A stretch of 62,650 bases of DNA, taken from contig NZ_LIRJ01000190.1 of NCBI RefSeq assembly GCF_001419745.1, forward strand, positions 1 to 62,650, read 5' to 3'. The notes beneath the pieces were generated by a model. The model was not told the DNA's origin and ran no database searches. It saw only the letters and a program-made list of their open reading frames with translations. The DNA comes from Streptomyces silaceus (GTDB lineage Bacteria; Actinomycetota; Actinomycetes; Streptomycetales; Streptomycetaceae). Shown in pieces: positions 26,325-34,674 of this stretch; the first letter of the stretch is position 1, and each line of letters begins with the position of its first letter. A program made the position numbers and the translations under genes.

Positions 26325-27701
26325 ATGACGACACCCCATGAAGAGCTGCTGCCCGCCACCCGCCGAGCCCTGCTGCATCGCATCGCCACCACGCAGACGG
26401 AGGGCCGGGCCCCCTCGGTCGTCGCCTCGGTGGCCCGCGAAGGAGAGCTGGTGTGGAGCGGCGGCCGCAGCATGGTGGACGGGCACGAGCCGGACGAGAA
26501 CGTCCAGTACCGCATCGGCTCGATCACCAAGACCTTCACCGCCGTGCTGGTGATGCGGCTGCGGGACGAGGGTGTGCTGGACCTGGGCGATCCGCTGGAG
26601 AAGCACCTGCCGGGGACGGGCGCGGGGGAGGCCACCATCGTGGAACTCCTCGCGCACACGGGCGGGCTGGCGGCCGAGACGCCGGGCGAGTGGTGGGAGC
26701 GCACTCCCGGTTCGACGCGCCCCGAGCTCGCCGACGTCCTCGGCGAGCAGCCCTTCAAGCACCCCGTCGGCCGTCGCTTCCACTACTCCAACCCCGGCTA
26801 TACGTTGCTCGGATCGCTGGTGGAGGCCCTGCGGGGCGCTCCGTGGGAGGAGGTGCTGCGCCGCGAGATCCTGGAGCCGCTGGGGCTGAGCCGTACGAGC
26901 GCGCAGCCCGAGGCCCCGCACGCGGGCGGCTGGGCCGTCCATCCCTGGGCGGACGTGATGATGCCGGAGGCCGTCGAGGACCTGGGGCTGATGGCTCCGG
27001 CCGGCCAGCTGTGGTCCACGACGGCGGACCTGGCGCGCTTCGCGTGGTTCCTGGCGAAGGGCGACGACCGGGTCCTCGGCGCGGAGTCCGTGCGGGAGAT
27101 GCGGACGCCGGCGGGGCCCTCGCAGCCGGGGGACCGGGACAGGTCGTACGGCCTGGGCCTGGATCTGCTGCGCTGGGAGGGGATCGAGCTGGCCGGGCAC
27201 ACCGGCTCGCTGCCGGGCTTCCTGGCCGGTGTGTGGGTGAGCGAGCAGGAGGGCGTCGCCGCGGTCGCGCTCGCCAACTGCACGTCCGGACCTCTGATGG
27301 GAACACTGGCCGCGGACCTGGTGAAGATCGTGGCCGAGGCCGAACCCCGTATCCCGGAGCCGTGGCGCCCGCTCCCCGAAGTCGACGAGAAGGCGCTGGA
27401 GTTGACGGGTCCCTGGTACTGGGGGACCCAGGTGCTCGCGCTCCGGCTGACGGCCGACGGCGGGGTCGAGCTGGGCCCGCTCTCCGGCGCGGGACGCCAG
27501 GCCCGGTTCACGTCCAATGGCGACGGCACATGGACGGGGCTCAACGGCTACTACGCGGGCGAGCTGCTGCGGGCGGTGCGGCGGCCGGACGGTTCGGTCA
27601 GCCATCTCGACCTGGGGTCGTTCGTCTTCACCCGTGAGCCGTACGACGCCGGAGCGCCGGTTCCGGGCGGGGTGGACCCGCAGGGGTGGCGCGCCTTCTA
27701 A
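26325..27701 (+). CDS. Beta-lactamase-fold serine hydrolase
   Basis: 458 residues of the class C/esterase-like beta-lactamase fold: Ser-x-x-Lys in IGSITKTFTA (about residue 66), Tyr-Ser-Asn in FHYSNPGYTLLG, and the third-motif equivalent HTGSLPGF. There is no signal peptide, so it is probably cytoplasmic and more likely an esterase or peptidase than a resistance enzyme. A C-terminal beta-rich domain of about 100 residues (after EPWRPLPEVDE) is common in this group. It starts 9 bp after merR and ends at a parS-bearing palindrome. Confidence 0.88.
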   Translation: MTTPHEELLPATRRALLHRIATTQTEGRAPSVVASVAREGELVWSGGRSMVDGHEPDENVQYRIGSITKTFTAVLVMRLRDEGVLDLGDPLEKHLPGTGAGEATIVELLAHTGGLAAETPGEWWERTPGSTRPELADVLGEQPFKHPVGRRFHYSNPGYTLLGSLVEALRGAPWEEVLRREILEPLGLSRTSAQPEAPHAGGWAVHPWADVMMPEAVEDLGLMAPAGQLWSTTADLARFAWFLAKGDDRVLGAESVREMRTPAGPSQPGDRDRSYGLGLDLLRWEGIELAGHTGSLPGFLAGVWVSEQEGVAAVALANCTSGPLMGTLAADLVKIVAEAEPRIPEPWRPLPEVDEKALELTGPWYWGTQVLALRLTADGGVELGPLSGAGRQARFTSNGDGTWTGLNGYYAGELLRAVRRPDGSVSHLDLGSFVFTREPYDAGAPVPGGVDPQGWRAF

Positions 27702-27709
27702 CGCGGTGC

Positions 27710-27745
27710 GGGGTGGGGCTGTTTCACGTGAAACAGCCCCACCCC
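27710..27745. terminator. 36-bp perfect palindrome with central parS, bidirectional terminator
   Basis: Arms 27710-27727 and 27728-27745 are exact inverse complements with no unpaired loop bases in the DNA. It lies between the stop codons of the convergent hydrolase and GNAT genes, 8 and 12 bp from each. The central 14 bp are a full parS site. Confidence 0.82.
27721..27734. other. parS site, copy 5 (centre of the palindrome)
   Basis: Exact GTTTCACGTGAAAC in the middle of the 36-bp terminator palindrome. Confidence 0.92.
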
Positions 27746-27757
27746 CACGTCGCTGGC

Positions 27758-28210
27758 TCAGAGCTGCAGCTTGAAGCCCACATGCGACGCCGAGAAGCCG
27801 AGCCGCTCGTAGAAGCGGTGGGCGTCGGTGCGGGTGGCGTCGGAGGTCAGCTGCACCAACTGGCAGTTCTGGCGCCGGGATTCCTCGACGGCCCACTCGA
27901 TGAACCGCGTGCCGAGCCCGCTGCCGCGCTCGTCGGCGTGGACCCGCACGCCCTCGATGATCGACCGAGTGGAGCCCTTCCGGGAGAGCCCCGGAATGAT
28001 CGTGAGCTGGAGCGTGCCGACGACGCGCCCCTCGCGTACGGCGACGACCAGATGCTGGTTCGGGTCGTCGGCCAGCCGCTCGAAGGCGGTGACGTACGGA
28101 GTGAGGTCGTCCGGCGATTCGCGTGCCGCGCCCAGCGGGTCGTCGGCGAGCATGCCCACGATGGCGGGCAGATCGTCGGCGACGGCAGGGCGTATTTCAA
28201 GATCTCCCAT
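27758..28210 (-). CDS. GNAT family N-acetyltransferase
   Basis: 150 residues, a single GNAT domain: LEIRPAVADDLPAIVGML at the start, the acetyl-CoA-binding VHADERGSGLGTRFIEWA (R/QxxGxG/A), and a C-terminal YERLGFSASHVGFKL. Substrate unknown. ATG 28210 is close to the next gene's end (62 bp), so it may be cotranscribed with the upstream marR gene. Confidence 0.9.
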   Translation of the reverse strand: MGDLEIRPAVADDLPAIVGMLADDPLGAARESPDDLTPYVTAFERLADDPNQHLVVAVREGRVVGTLQLTIIPGLSRKGSTRSIIEGVRVHADERGSGLGTRFIEWAVEESRRQNCQLVQLTSDATRTDAHRFYERLGFSASHVGFKLQL

Positions 28211-28272
28211 GGCCGCAGCCTATGCGGACCGACCATTCCGAGGGCAGGGGGCCGCGGGCATCGCCGGGCGGC

Positions 28273-28731
28273 CTAGGCAGGCACGCGCAGCGTCTCGACG
28301 GCTTTGACCAGTGGCGCGAGCTCAGGGTTCTGAGCGGCCTCGTCGAGCGCCTCGCGCAGGGCGGCGTCGTTGGTCGGGCGCGCCTCGGCGAGCAGCGCGG
28401 CGCCGGCCGTGCTCACGTCCGTGTAGATGCCGCGCCGGTCGGTCGGGCACAGGTAGCGGGACAGCAGTCCGCGCTCCTCGAGGCGGGTGACCAGGCGTGT
28501 GGTCGCGCTCTGGCTCAGCACGACGGCGTCGGCGACCTGCTTCATCTGCAGGTGGCCGCCCTCTCCGTCGTGCTGACGGTTGAGGACGTCGAGGAGGCTG
28601 TACTCGCGCACGCTCAGGCCGTGCTTGGCCTGGAGGGCGCGCTCGACGTGGGCCTCGATCTTCCCGTGGAGCAGGGAGAGCGCGCACCAGCTCTGTGCGA
28701 GCGCGGTCAGTGCGGGGTCTGTCGCGGTCAT
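28273..28731 (-). CDS. MarR family transcriptional regulator
   Basis: 152 residues. The winged helix spans about 35-110: LSVREYSLLDVLNRQ, then the recognition region AVVLSQSATTRLVTRLEERG and the wing CPTDRRGIYTDVSTAG. ATG 28731 (MTATDPALTA) has GGAGGAAC upstream; the longer frame to 28872 runs through the promoter and is rejected. It is divergent from an MFS exporter, the classic MarR arrangement, with TTGCA-type repeats between them. Confidence 0.92.
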   Translation of the reverse strand: MTATDPALTALAQSWCALSLLHGKIEAHVERALQAKHGLSVREYSLLDVLNRQHDGEGGHLQMKQVADAVVLSQSATTRLVTRLEERGLLSRYLCPTDRRGIYTDVSTAGAALLAEARPTNDAALREALDEAAQNPELAPLVKAVETLRVPA

Positions 28732-28781
28732 GACTGTTGTTCCTCCGTCCCGGAGCGGCTGCACCCAGAGTAATCCACCTG

Positions 28782-28801
28782 TGCAATATTCAGCGCTTGC
28801 A
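28782..28801. promoter_or_regulatory. Candidate MarR operator
   Basis: TGCAA-N10-TTGCA inverted repeat, with more TGCAA-type elements at 28813-28819 and 28847-28852 in the same 140-bp divergent region. Position between marR and the MFS gene fits autoregulation; the exact operator cannot be fixed by eye. Confidence 0.5.
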
Positions 28802-28871
28802 ATTATCCCGCGCGTGCAACTATTGTGTACGCACGTTAAGCGCACCTGCAACCGTCTGGAAGGTAGATCCA

Positions 28872-30080
28872 ATGCCTCTCGCGCTTCTGGCCCTCGCGAT
28901 CGGGGCTTTCGGAATCGGAACCACCGAGTTCGTGATCATGGGACTGCTTCCCGAGGTCGCGGGTGACTTCGGCGTCTCCATCCCCACGGCCGGCTTCCTC
29001 GTGACCGGCTATGCCCTCGGCGTCGTGCTCGGCGCCCCGCTGATGACCGCCCTCGGCACCCGCGTCTCCCGCAAGCGGATGCTGATGCTGCTGATGGGCC
29101 TCTTCATCATCGGGAACCTGCTCTCCGCCGTGGCCCCGGTCTTCGGCGTCATGCTGGCGGGCCGCATCGTCGCCTCGCTCGCCCACGGTGCCTTCTTCGG
29201 CATCGGCTCCGTCGTCGCGGCCGAACTGGTGGCGCCGGAGAAGAAGGCCGGAGCCATCGCCATGATGTTCTCGGGCCTCACGGTCGCCAACGTCGTCGGT
29301 GTGCCGCTCGGCACCTTCGTCGGCCAGGCCATCGGCTGGCGCATCACCTTCGTGATCGTCGCGGCCCTCGGTGTCCTCGGCCTCGCCGGTGTCGCCAAGC
29401 TCGTGCCGGACCTGCCCAAGCCCGAAGGCGTGCGGCTGCGCGACGAGATCGGCGCCTTCCGCAACGTACAGGTGCTGCTCGCCATGGCGATGACGGTGCT
29501 CGGCTTCGGCGGTGTCTTCGCGGCCATCACCTACATCACGCCGATGATGACGGATGTCGCCGGCTACGCGGACTCCTCCGTCACCTGGCTGCTCGTCCTC
29601 TTCGGGCTCGGCATGGTCGGCGGCAACCTCATCGGCGGCCGGTTCGCGGACCGCGCGCTGATGCCGATGCTGTACGTGTCGCTGGGCTCCCTCGCCCTGG
29701 TGCTCGGTCTGTTCACCCTCACCGCGCACAACAAGATCGCGGCCGCCGTCACCGTCATGTTGATCGGGGCCCTGGGCTTCGCGACCGTGCCCCCGCTGCA
29801 GAAGCGGGTCCTCGACTACGCCTCGGGCGCTCCGACGCTCGCCTCCGCGGTCAACATCGGCGCCTTCAACCTGGGCAACGCGCTGTCGGCCTGGCTGGGC
29901 GGGATCGTCATCGCCGCCGGCCTCGGCTACACCGCCCCGAACTGGGTCGGCGCGGCCCTCGCCGCCTCCGCCCTCGTCCTGGCCCTCGTCTCGGCCGCCC
30001 TGGAGCGTCGCACCGGCGCTCCGAGCCGGGTCGTGACCGGTGCGGCGCCCGTCGAGCGGGCCACCCCGGTCCACCACTGA
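28872..30080 (+). CDS. MFS transporter (DHA1, AraJ/NepI-like)
   Basis: A 402-residue, 12-helix exporter: ALAIGAFGIGTTEFVIMGLL is a hallmark of the DHA1 AraJ/PbuE branch, followed by the TRVSRKRMLMLLMGL loop motif and GRFADRALMPMLYVS. It probably exports a drug, sugar or nucleoside; substrate unknown. ATG 28872 has GGAAGG 8 nt upstream; the frame extending to 28737 would translate promoter sequence. It is divergent from marR and followed 82 bp later by a GlcG/HbpS-type gene in the same orientation, probably one transcript. Confidence 0.92.
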   Translation: MPLALLALAIGAFGIGTTEFVIMGLLPEVAGDFGVSIPTAGFLVTGYALGVVLGAPLMTALGTRVSRKRMLMLLMGLFIIGNLLSAVAPVFGVMLAGRIVASLAHGAFFGIGSVVAAELVAPEKKAGAIAMMFSGLTVANVVGVPLGTFVGQAIGWRITFVIVAALGVLGLAGVAKLVPDLPKPEGVRLRDEIGAFRNVQVLLAMAMTVLGFGGVFAAITYITPMMTDVAGYADSSVTWLLVLFGLGMVGGNLIGGRFADRALMPMLYVSLGSLALVLGLFTLTAHNKIAAAVTVMLIGALGFATVPPLQKRVLDYASGAPTLASAVNIGAFNLGNALSAWLGGIVIAAGLGYTAPNWVGAALAASALVLALVSAALERRTGAPSRVVTGAAPVERATPVHH

Positions 30081-30162
30081 CCTTCCGACTCCCCCCCACA
30101 CCGCTGACTTCCTGACTCCCCCTCCGTTTCACCAGCACCACCCCTCAAGGAGAAGACCCCTC

Positions 30163-30588
30163 ATGAGCACCACCACCGCTGCCGTCGCCCCGCTGACCAT
30201 CGAGGACGCCGAGGCGCTCGTCACCGCCGCCCGTCGCGCGGCCGAGGACGCCGGTGTCACGGTCAGCGTCACCGTCCTCGACGCGGGCGGCCACCTCCTC
30301 GCCTTCCGGCGCGACGACCGCGCCGTGCTGATCTCCGGCGAGACGAGCACCCGCAAGGCCTACACCGCGCTTCAGCTGAACGCCCCGACCGCCGACCTGG
30401 TCGACGCGGTCCAGCCCGGCGGCCTCTTCCACACCCTGCCCACCGCCCTCGACCGGCCGCTGCTCTTCATCGCGGGCGGTGTGCCGGTCCACCGCGACGG
30501 CCGCCTGATCGGCGCGATCGGCGTCGGCGGCGGTGCCCCGGAGCAGGACCACGGCTTCGCGACGGCGGCCGTGCAGTCCCTCGCGTAA
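30163..30588 (+). CDS. GlcG/HbpS family heme-binding-like protein
   Basis: 141 residues with the GlcG/HbpS fold: a helix (TIEDAEALVTAARRAAEDAG), VSVTVLDAGGHLLAFRRDD, STRKAYTALQLN and GAIGVGGGAPEQDHGFA. Secreted HbpS of S. reticuli binds haem, but this protein has no signal peptide and so acts in the cytoplasm; ligand unknown. AAGGAG precedes ATG 30163 by 10 nt. It shares the MarR-controlled locus with the upstream exporter and ends at a terminator. Confidence 0.88.
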   Translation: MSTTTAAVAPLTIEDAEALVTAARRAAEDAGVTVSVTVLDAGGHLLAFRRDDRAVLISGETSTRKAYTALQLNAPTADLVDAVQPGGLFHTLPTALDRPLLFIAGGVPVHRDGRLIGAIGVGGGAPEQDHGFATAAVQSLA

Positions 30589-30619
30589 CGCCTGCGAGAA
30601 GTGCTCAGGCAGCGCATGC

Positions 30620-30653
30620 GAAAGGCCCGCTCCCTTCGGGGAGCGGGCCTTTC
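30620..30653. terminator. Bidirectional terminator with TTCG tetraloop
   Basis: 15-bp stem (30620-30634 and 30639-30653) closed by TTCG, between the convergent GlcG/HbpS and GNAT genes. Confidence 0.87.
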
Positions 30654-30670
30654 GTGGTGCGGAGGCCGGG

Positions 30671-31540
30671 TCAGCCGGCCGCGACCGTCAGCGGCGCGAA
30701 GCGGCGGGTCCAGTCGCCGGGCAGCTCCGGAGTGCCGTACGCCATCACGGAGTTGAAGGCGACGGACGCGAGGCCGCCCTCCTTCACCCAGGCCAGCAGC
30801 TCTTCGTGCCGCACGTCGATGTCCGTGCGCAGCGGCCGGTCGGTGCGGGCGGCGAGCGAGGCGACGAGGGCCTTCGCGGTCTCGGTGTCGCGGGCGACGA
30901 GCGGGCCCACGACATGGGTCTCCATGTTCGGCCAGGCGCCCGCGTAGCCGATGATCTCGCCGTCGGCCTCCGCGACCCGGAGCTGGTCGGTGAAGGCGGG
31001 CAGCCGGGTGATCACGTGGGTGCGGTCGTGGCCGAAGACCTCGGTGTCGAGCCGGAGGATGGTGGTCAGGTCCTCCGCGGTGGCGGGCCGGGTGGCGATG
31101 TCGGGCAGCGGGCCGGCGGGGACGAGGCGACCCCGGACCATCTCGGCGCGGCCGATCGCCTTGAAGCCGAGCTGCTCGTAGAGCGGGCGGCCGTACGGGG
31201 TGGCGTGGAGCGTGAGCGGAGTAGTGGCCGACTCTTCGACGGCGTGCCGCATCATGCGGCGGCCGATGCCCCGGCGGGCGTACCGCTCGGCGACGAGGAC
31301 CATGCCGATCGCCGCCAGACCGGGGCGTTCCTGCGGGCCGTACTGGGTCACTACATAGGCACCGATCAGGCCGTTGCCGTCGGGGTCGTCGATGCCGTAG
31401 CCCGTTCCGGCCGAGAGCAGGAGACTCCACTTGTGTTCCTCGCGGGGCCACTCGCGGTCCTCGGAGAGGTCGGCGCAGGCCTTCAGGTCGCGGGGGGTGA
31501 GTCGGCGGATGGGCAGTGCGGAGAGGGAAGGTGTCGACAC
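30671..31540 (-). CDS. Two-domain GNAT acetyltransferase
   Basis: 289 residues with two GNAT-like halves: the first has GMVLVAERYARRGIGRRMM (acetyl-CoA loop RRGIG) near residues 75-95; the second (about 150-289) has RPATAEDLTTILRL and VGPLVARDTETAKALVASLA. Fused GNATs of this kind occur widely in actinobacteria; substrate unknown. GTG 31540 (VSTPSLSALP) lies 5 bp after the stop of the upstream membrane-protein gene, so translation is probably coupled; no strong Shine-Dalgarno of its own. Confidence 0.85.
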   Translation of the reverse strand: MSTPSLSALPIRRLTPRDLKACADLSEDREWPREEHKWSLLLSAGTGYGIDDPDGNGLIGAYVVTQYGPQERPGLAAIGMVLVAERYARRGIGRRMMRHAVEESATTPLTLHATPYGRPLYEQLGFKAIGRAEMVRGRLVPAGPLPDIATRPATAEDLTTILRLDTEVFGHDRTHVITRLPAFTDQLRVAEADGEIIGYAGAWPNMETHVVGPLVARDTETAKALVASLAARTDRPLRTDIDVRHEELLAWVKEGGLASVAFNSVMAYGTPELPGDWTRRFAPLTVAAG

Positions 31541-31545
31541 CCGGG

Positions 31546-32097
31546 TCAGGCTGTCTGACGCACGTCCCCGGCGTCCACCCGTTTGTGGGCAGAAGCACGA
31601 TGCATTTCGCCACGTTGCTTCCGGCCACGGCGGGTGAGGCCCCAGGGCTTGAGCACGGAGATGACGGTCATGAAGACGTAGGCGCTGAGCGAGACGATGG
31701 GCCCGGCGATCAGGCCGCTCGGATCGGTCAACGGGTCGCCCGCCGCCAGGGTCGCGGCCGTGGCGTTGATGCCGGGGCGCAGCGAGAAGGCCGACGCGGC
31801 CGTCGTGGCGAGGGTCAGCCAGAACTTCGCGTAGACCCAGCGATGCCTGGCCAGTCCCCACGGCGTGCCCAGGGACAGCAGCAGGCCGCTCAGCAGGGTG
31901 AGCAGGGCGAGGGGGAGCACCAGCCAGTCCGTGAACACCTTCATCGAGCGGACGGCGGCCTCGATGCTCGTGGGGGATTCCGTCGTGATCGCGGTCAGGG
32001 CGAGAGCCAGCAGCCCGAGCGTGAGCCCGAGCCAGCCGGCTGCGCCGACTACATGGACAACCAGGGTGGCCCGACGCGCGGGGCGGCTTAGTTTCAC
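31546..32097 (-). CDS. Integral membrane protein, four helices
   Basis: About 183 residues with four hydrophobic segments (RATLVVHVVGAAGWLGLTLG; VFTDWLVLPLALLTLLSGLL; WVYAKFWLTLATTAASAF; GPIVSLSAYVFMTVISVL) and a basic tail. It resembles small DUF2269-like membrane proteins, but I do not recognise a function. The start lies within a parS site: GTG 32097 (VKLSRPARR) or GTG 32106 (VFHVKLSRP); neither has a Shine-Dalgarno, so the choice is uncertain. It is coupled to the downstream GNAT gene. Confidence 0.72.
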   Translation of the reverse strand: MKLSRPARRATLVVHVVGAAGWLGLTLGLLALALTAITTESPTSIEAAVRSMKVFTDWLVLPLALLTLLSGLLLSLGTPWGLARHRWVYAKFWLTLATTAASAFSLRPGINATAATLAAGDPLTDPSGLIAGPIVSLSAYVFMTVISVLKPWGLTRRGRKQRGEMHRASAHKRVDAGDVRQTA

Positions 32098-32104
32098 GTG
32101 AAAC
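32091..32104. other. parS site, copy 6 (overlaps a translation start)
   Basis: Exact GTTTCACGTGAAAC covering the candidate GTG start codons of the membrane-protein gene, where the minus strand reads as codons for F-H-V-K. Confidence 0.92.
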
Positions 32105-32173
32105 ACGGTGCCAAGCAGCGACGGCCGGGGCGTCTGACAGCGGGAGTAACCGCGGGTACTAGCCTCGGCGTAC

Positions 32174-32806
32174 ATGGCACGCCTACACCTCTTCGACATG
32201 GACGGGACGCTGCTGCACGGCACGGCGGCGCCCGTGGAGATCTCACGGCAGCTCGGCCTGGATGCGGAGATCGCCGAGTTGGAGCGGGGCTTCGTGGCGG
32301 GGCACATCGACTCGCCGACGTACGCGGTGCGGGTGCACGCCCTGTGGGCGGAGCTCACGGACGCACAGGTGACGGCGGCCTTCGAGGGGGCGCCCTGGCT
32401 CTCCGGCATCCGGGACACCTGGGCCGAGATCCGCGCGGGCGGTGACTACTGCGCGGTGGTGTCCCTCTCGCCGTCCTTCTTCGTGGAGCGGCTCCTGGGC
32501 TGGGGCGCGCATGCCGCGCACGGCTCGCGCTTCCCCGCCGTGCCCTTCACCGAGCCCGTCGATCCGACGGGCATCCTCAACCCCGCGGCCAAGGTGAAGA
32601 TCGCGAACCGGCTCTGTGAAGAGTTCGGGGTGGGCCTCGGCGATTGCGTCGCGTACGGGGACTCGCTTTCCGACCGTGACCTGTTCGGTGCCGTGCCGGT
32701 TTCCGTCGCCGTCAATGCGGATCAGCGGCTGGTGGGCCTGGCCACCCACTCGTATGTCGGGCGGGATCTGCGTAAGGCGTACGAATTGGTGCGGCACGCC
32801 CGGTAA
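32174..32806 (+). CDS. HAD superfamily phosphatase (SerB-like)
   Basis: 210 residues. HAD motif I is LFDMDGTLLHG (Asp8 nucleophile, Asp10), motif II Ser is in VVSLSPSF, motif III Lys is in NPAAKVKIAN, and motif IV is VAYGDSLSDRDLF. The order and the cap helix (SRQLGLDAEIAELERGFVAG) resemble phosphoserine phosphatase-like enzymes; substrate unknown. ATG 32174 follows a TACTAG element and lacks a Shine-Dalgarno, suggesting a leaderless transcript. It is divergent from the membrane-protein gene with only 67-76 bp between. Confidence 0.9.
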   Translation: MARLHLFDMDGTLLHGTAAPVEISRQLGLDAEIAELERGFVAGHIDSPTYAVRVHALWAELTDAQVTAAFEGAPWLSGIRDTWAEIRAGGDYCAVVSLSPSFFVERLLGWGAHAAHGSRFPAVPFTEPVDPTGILNPAAKVKIANRLCEEFGVGLGDCVAYGDSLSDRDLFGAVPVSVAVNADQRLVGLATHSYVGRDLRKAYELVRHAR

Positions 32807-33196
32807 TTGAGGCAATTGGCAGGCGAGGGCATTGAATTCAAGGTGAAGGGAAGGGGGGCTTGTGTGCCCGGCGGCTGCCGGTATGGTCGACTCCGATTCG
32901 TGCCGGGTGCGCTTCTTCGCACTCTGGGGGGCACACACGCAGGTCAATGAAGCCTAACGGGGCCAAGAGATCCAGAACCCGTACTTCTCGTAATACGACC
33001 GGCGTGGCGGGGGTGAATGCGATGCTGCAGTGAGGGACTGCGGCCAATGTCACATTCTCTACCTACTTGTCCGTAGGGTCCCGGAACCCGGGGTTCAATG
33101 TGGCCGTATCGGCCATCGAGGCAGAGCGAGGAAAGCAGGCAGCTTCCGACCGGAAGTGCGCAGACCGACCGAGAGATGTTCGAGGCGAGGCACAGC
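32807..33196. other. 390-bp region before the flavohaemoglobin gene
   Basis: No gene is supported. The sequence is less GC-rich than its surroundings and should carry the flavohaemoglobin promoter. I see no Rex-type or NsrR-type palindrome here. Confidence 0.6.
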
Positions 33197-34639
33197 ATGG
33201 AGGCTCCGACCACCACGTCGGCGGACGACGGCACTGCCGGCGACGGGGGCGGCTGGTTCACACCGCGCAGGCCGCCCCAGCGGCAGGAGGAGGGCGTTCC
33301 GCGGCAGTCCGGCGCATCCAGGCCCGGCCCCGAGCCCGCACCCGCACACGAGCGCGCAGGCGAGCGAATAGCCGCCCCGGCGCCCGCGACGACCGCGACC
33401 ACCGAGGGGCCCGCGCCGAGCACCACGACCGCGAGGAGCGCACCGTCCGCTGCGGCCACGGCGACCGCACCGGCACCGGCACCGGCACCGTCACCCGCGC
33501 CCCTTCCGCAAGCGGAGCCGACGGCGAAGGCCTCCCCCGACGCCGTCCTGGTGCAGCGCACGATGGCCGAAGTCAGCCCCGTCGCCGACAAGGTCACCTC
33601 GTACTTCTACGCGCTGCTGTTCACCCGGCACCCCGATCTGCGCGGCCTGTTCCCGGCGGCGATGGACACCCAGCGGGACCGGCTCCTCAAGGCGCTGCTG
33701 ACCGCGGCCGAGCACATCGACCACACCGACGTACTCGTCTCGTACCTGAAGAACCTCGGCCGTGGACACCGTAAGTACGGCACGCGGCCCGAGCACTATC
33801 CGGCCGTCGGCGAGTGTCTGATCGGCTCCCTGAGCCGGTACGCGAGCGCGGTCTGGGACGAGGAGACCGAGGCCGCCTGGGTCCGGACGTACACGACCAT
33901 CTCCCAGGTCATGATCGACGCGGCTGCCGAGGACGAACTGCGCGCCCCCGCCTGGTGGTACGCCGAGGTCGTCTCGCACGACCTCAGAACCCCGGACATA
34001 GCCGTCGTCACGGTCCGCCCCGACCAGCCGTACCCCTTCCTCGCCGGGCAGTACACCAGCCTGGAGACGCCCTGGTGGCCGCGGATATGGCGGAACTACT
34101 CCTTCGCTTCGGCGCCCCGCTCCGACGGGCTGCTGTCCTTCCACGTCAAGGCCGTCCCGGCCGGCTGGGTCTCCAACGCCCTGGTGCACCACGCCCGTCC
34201 CGGTGACATCCTGCGGCTCGGCCCGCCCGCCGGTTCGATGACCGTCGACCACACCACCGACAGTGGACTGCTCTGCCTGGGCGGCGGTACGGGCATCGCG
34301 CCCATCAAGGCCTTGGTCGAGGACGTCGCCGAGCACGGCAGGCGGCGCCCCGTCGAGGTGTTCTACGGCGCCCGCACCGATCACGACCTGTACGACATCG
34401 ACACGATGCTGCGGCTCCAGCAGGCCCACCCCTGGCTGGCCGTCCGCCCGGTCGTCGACCAGCGGGCCCAACTGCCCGACGCCGTCCGCGAATACGGCCC
34501 CTGGAACGAGTACGACGCGTATCTCTCGGGGCCGCCCGGCATGATCCGCAGCGGAGTGGACACCCTGCGGGACGTCGGCATTCCTGAGGGAAGGATTCGC
34601 CACGACTCCGTCGAGGACCTGGTGGCGCCCGGCGGCTGA
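33197..34639 (+). CDS. Flavohaemoglobin-like globin-reductase with disordered head
   Basis: About 480 residues. A disordered Pro/Ala/Thr-rich head (1-105) precedes a globin domain (about 112-245): SYFYALLFTRHPDLRGLF with the B10-type Tyr, and GRGHRKYGTRPEHYPAVGE with the proximal His191. The FAD domain has RNYSFAS and the NAD(P) domain GGGTGIAPIKALVED and YLSGPPGM. The domain order is that of NO dioxygenases, which oxidise nitric oxide to nitrate. Start uncertain: ATG 33197 (MEAPTTTSAD) has GAGGCGAGG upstream; ATG 33176 or 33098 are alternatives. The head is unusual, since classical Hmp begins directly with the globin. Confidence 0.88.
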   Translation: MEAPTTTSADDGTAGDGGGWFTPRRPPQRQEEGVPRQSGASRPGPEPAPAHERAGERIAAPAPATTATTEGPAPSTTTARSAPSAAATATAPAPAPAPSPAPLPQAEPTAKASPDAVLVQRTMAEVSPVADKVTSYFYALLFTRHPDLRGLFPAAMDTQRDRLLKALLTAAEHIDHTDVLVSYLKNLGRGHRKYGTRPEHYPAVGECLIGSLSRYASAVWDEETEAAWVRTYTTISQVMIDAAAEDELRAPAWWYAEVVSHDLRTPDIAVVTVRPDQPYPFLAGQYTSLETPWWPRIWRNYSFASAPRSDGLLSFHVKAVPAGWVSNALVHHARPGDILRLGPPAGSMTVDHTTDSGLLCLGGGTGIAPIKALVEDVAEHGRRRPVEVFYGARTDHDLYDIDTMLRLQQAHPWLAVRPVVDQRAQLPDAVREYGPWNEYDAYLSGPPGMIRSGVDTLRDVGIPEGRIRHDSVEDLVAPGG

Positions 34640-34674
34640 CGCGGCGCGGCGGGGGACGGCTCCGTGAGGAGGGG

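Noticed and set aside
26325..27701. Beta-lactam resistance gene
   Set aside because: No signal peptide, and the motifs fit general esterase/peptidase members of the fold.
27800..28307. Plus-strand frame opposite the GNAT gene as a real gene
   Set aside because: No domain; the minus-strand GNAT has clear family motifs and a standard length.
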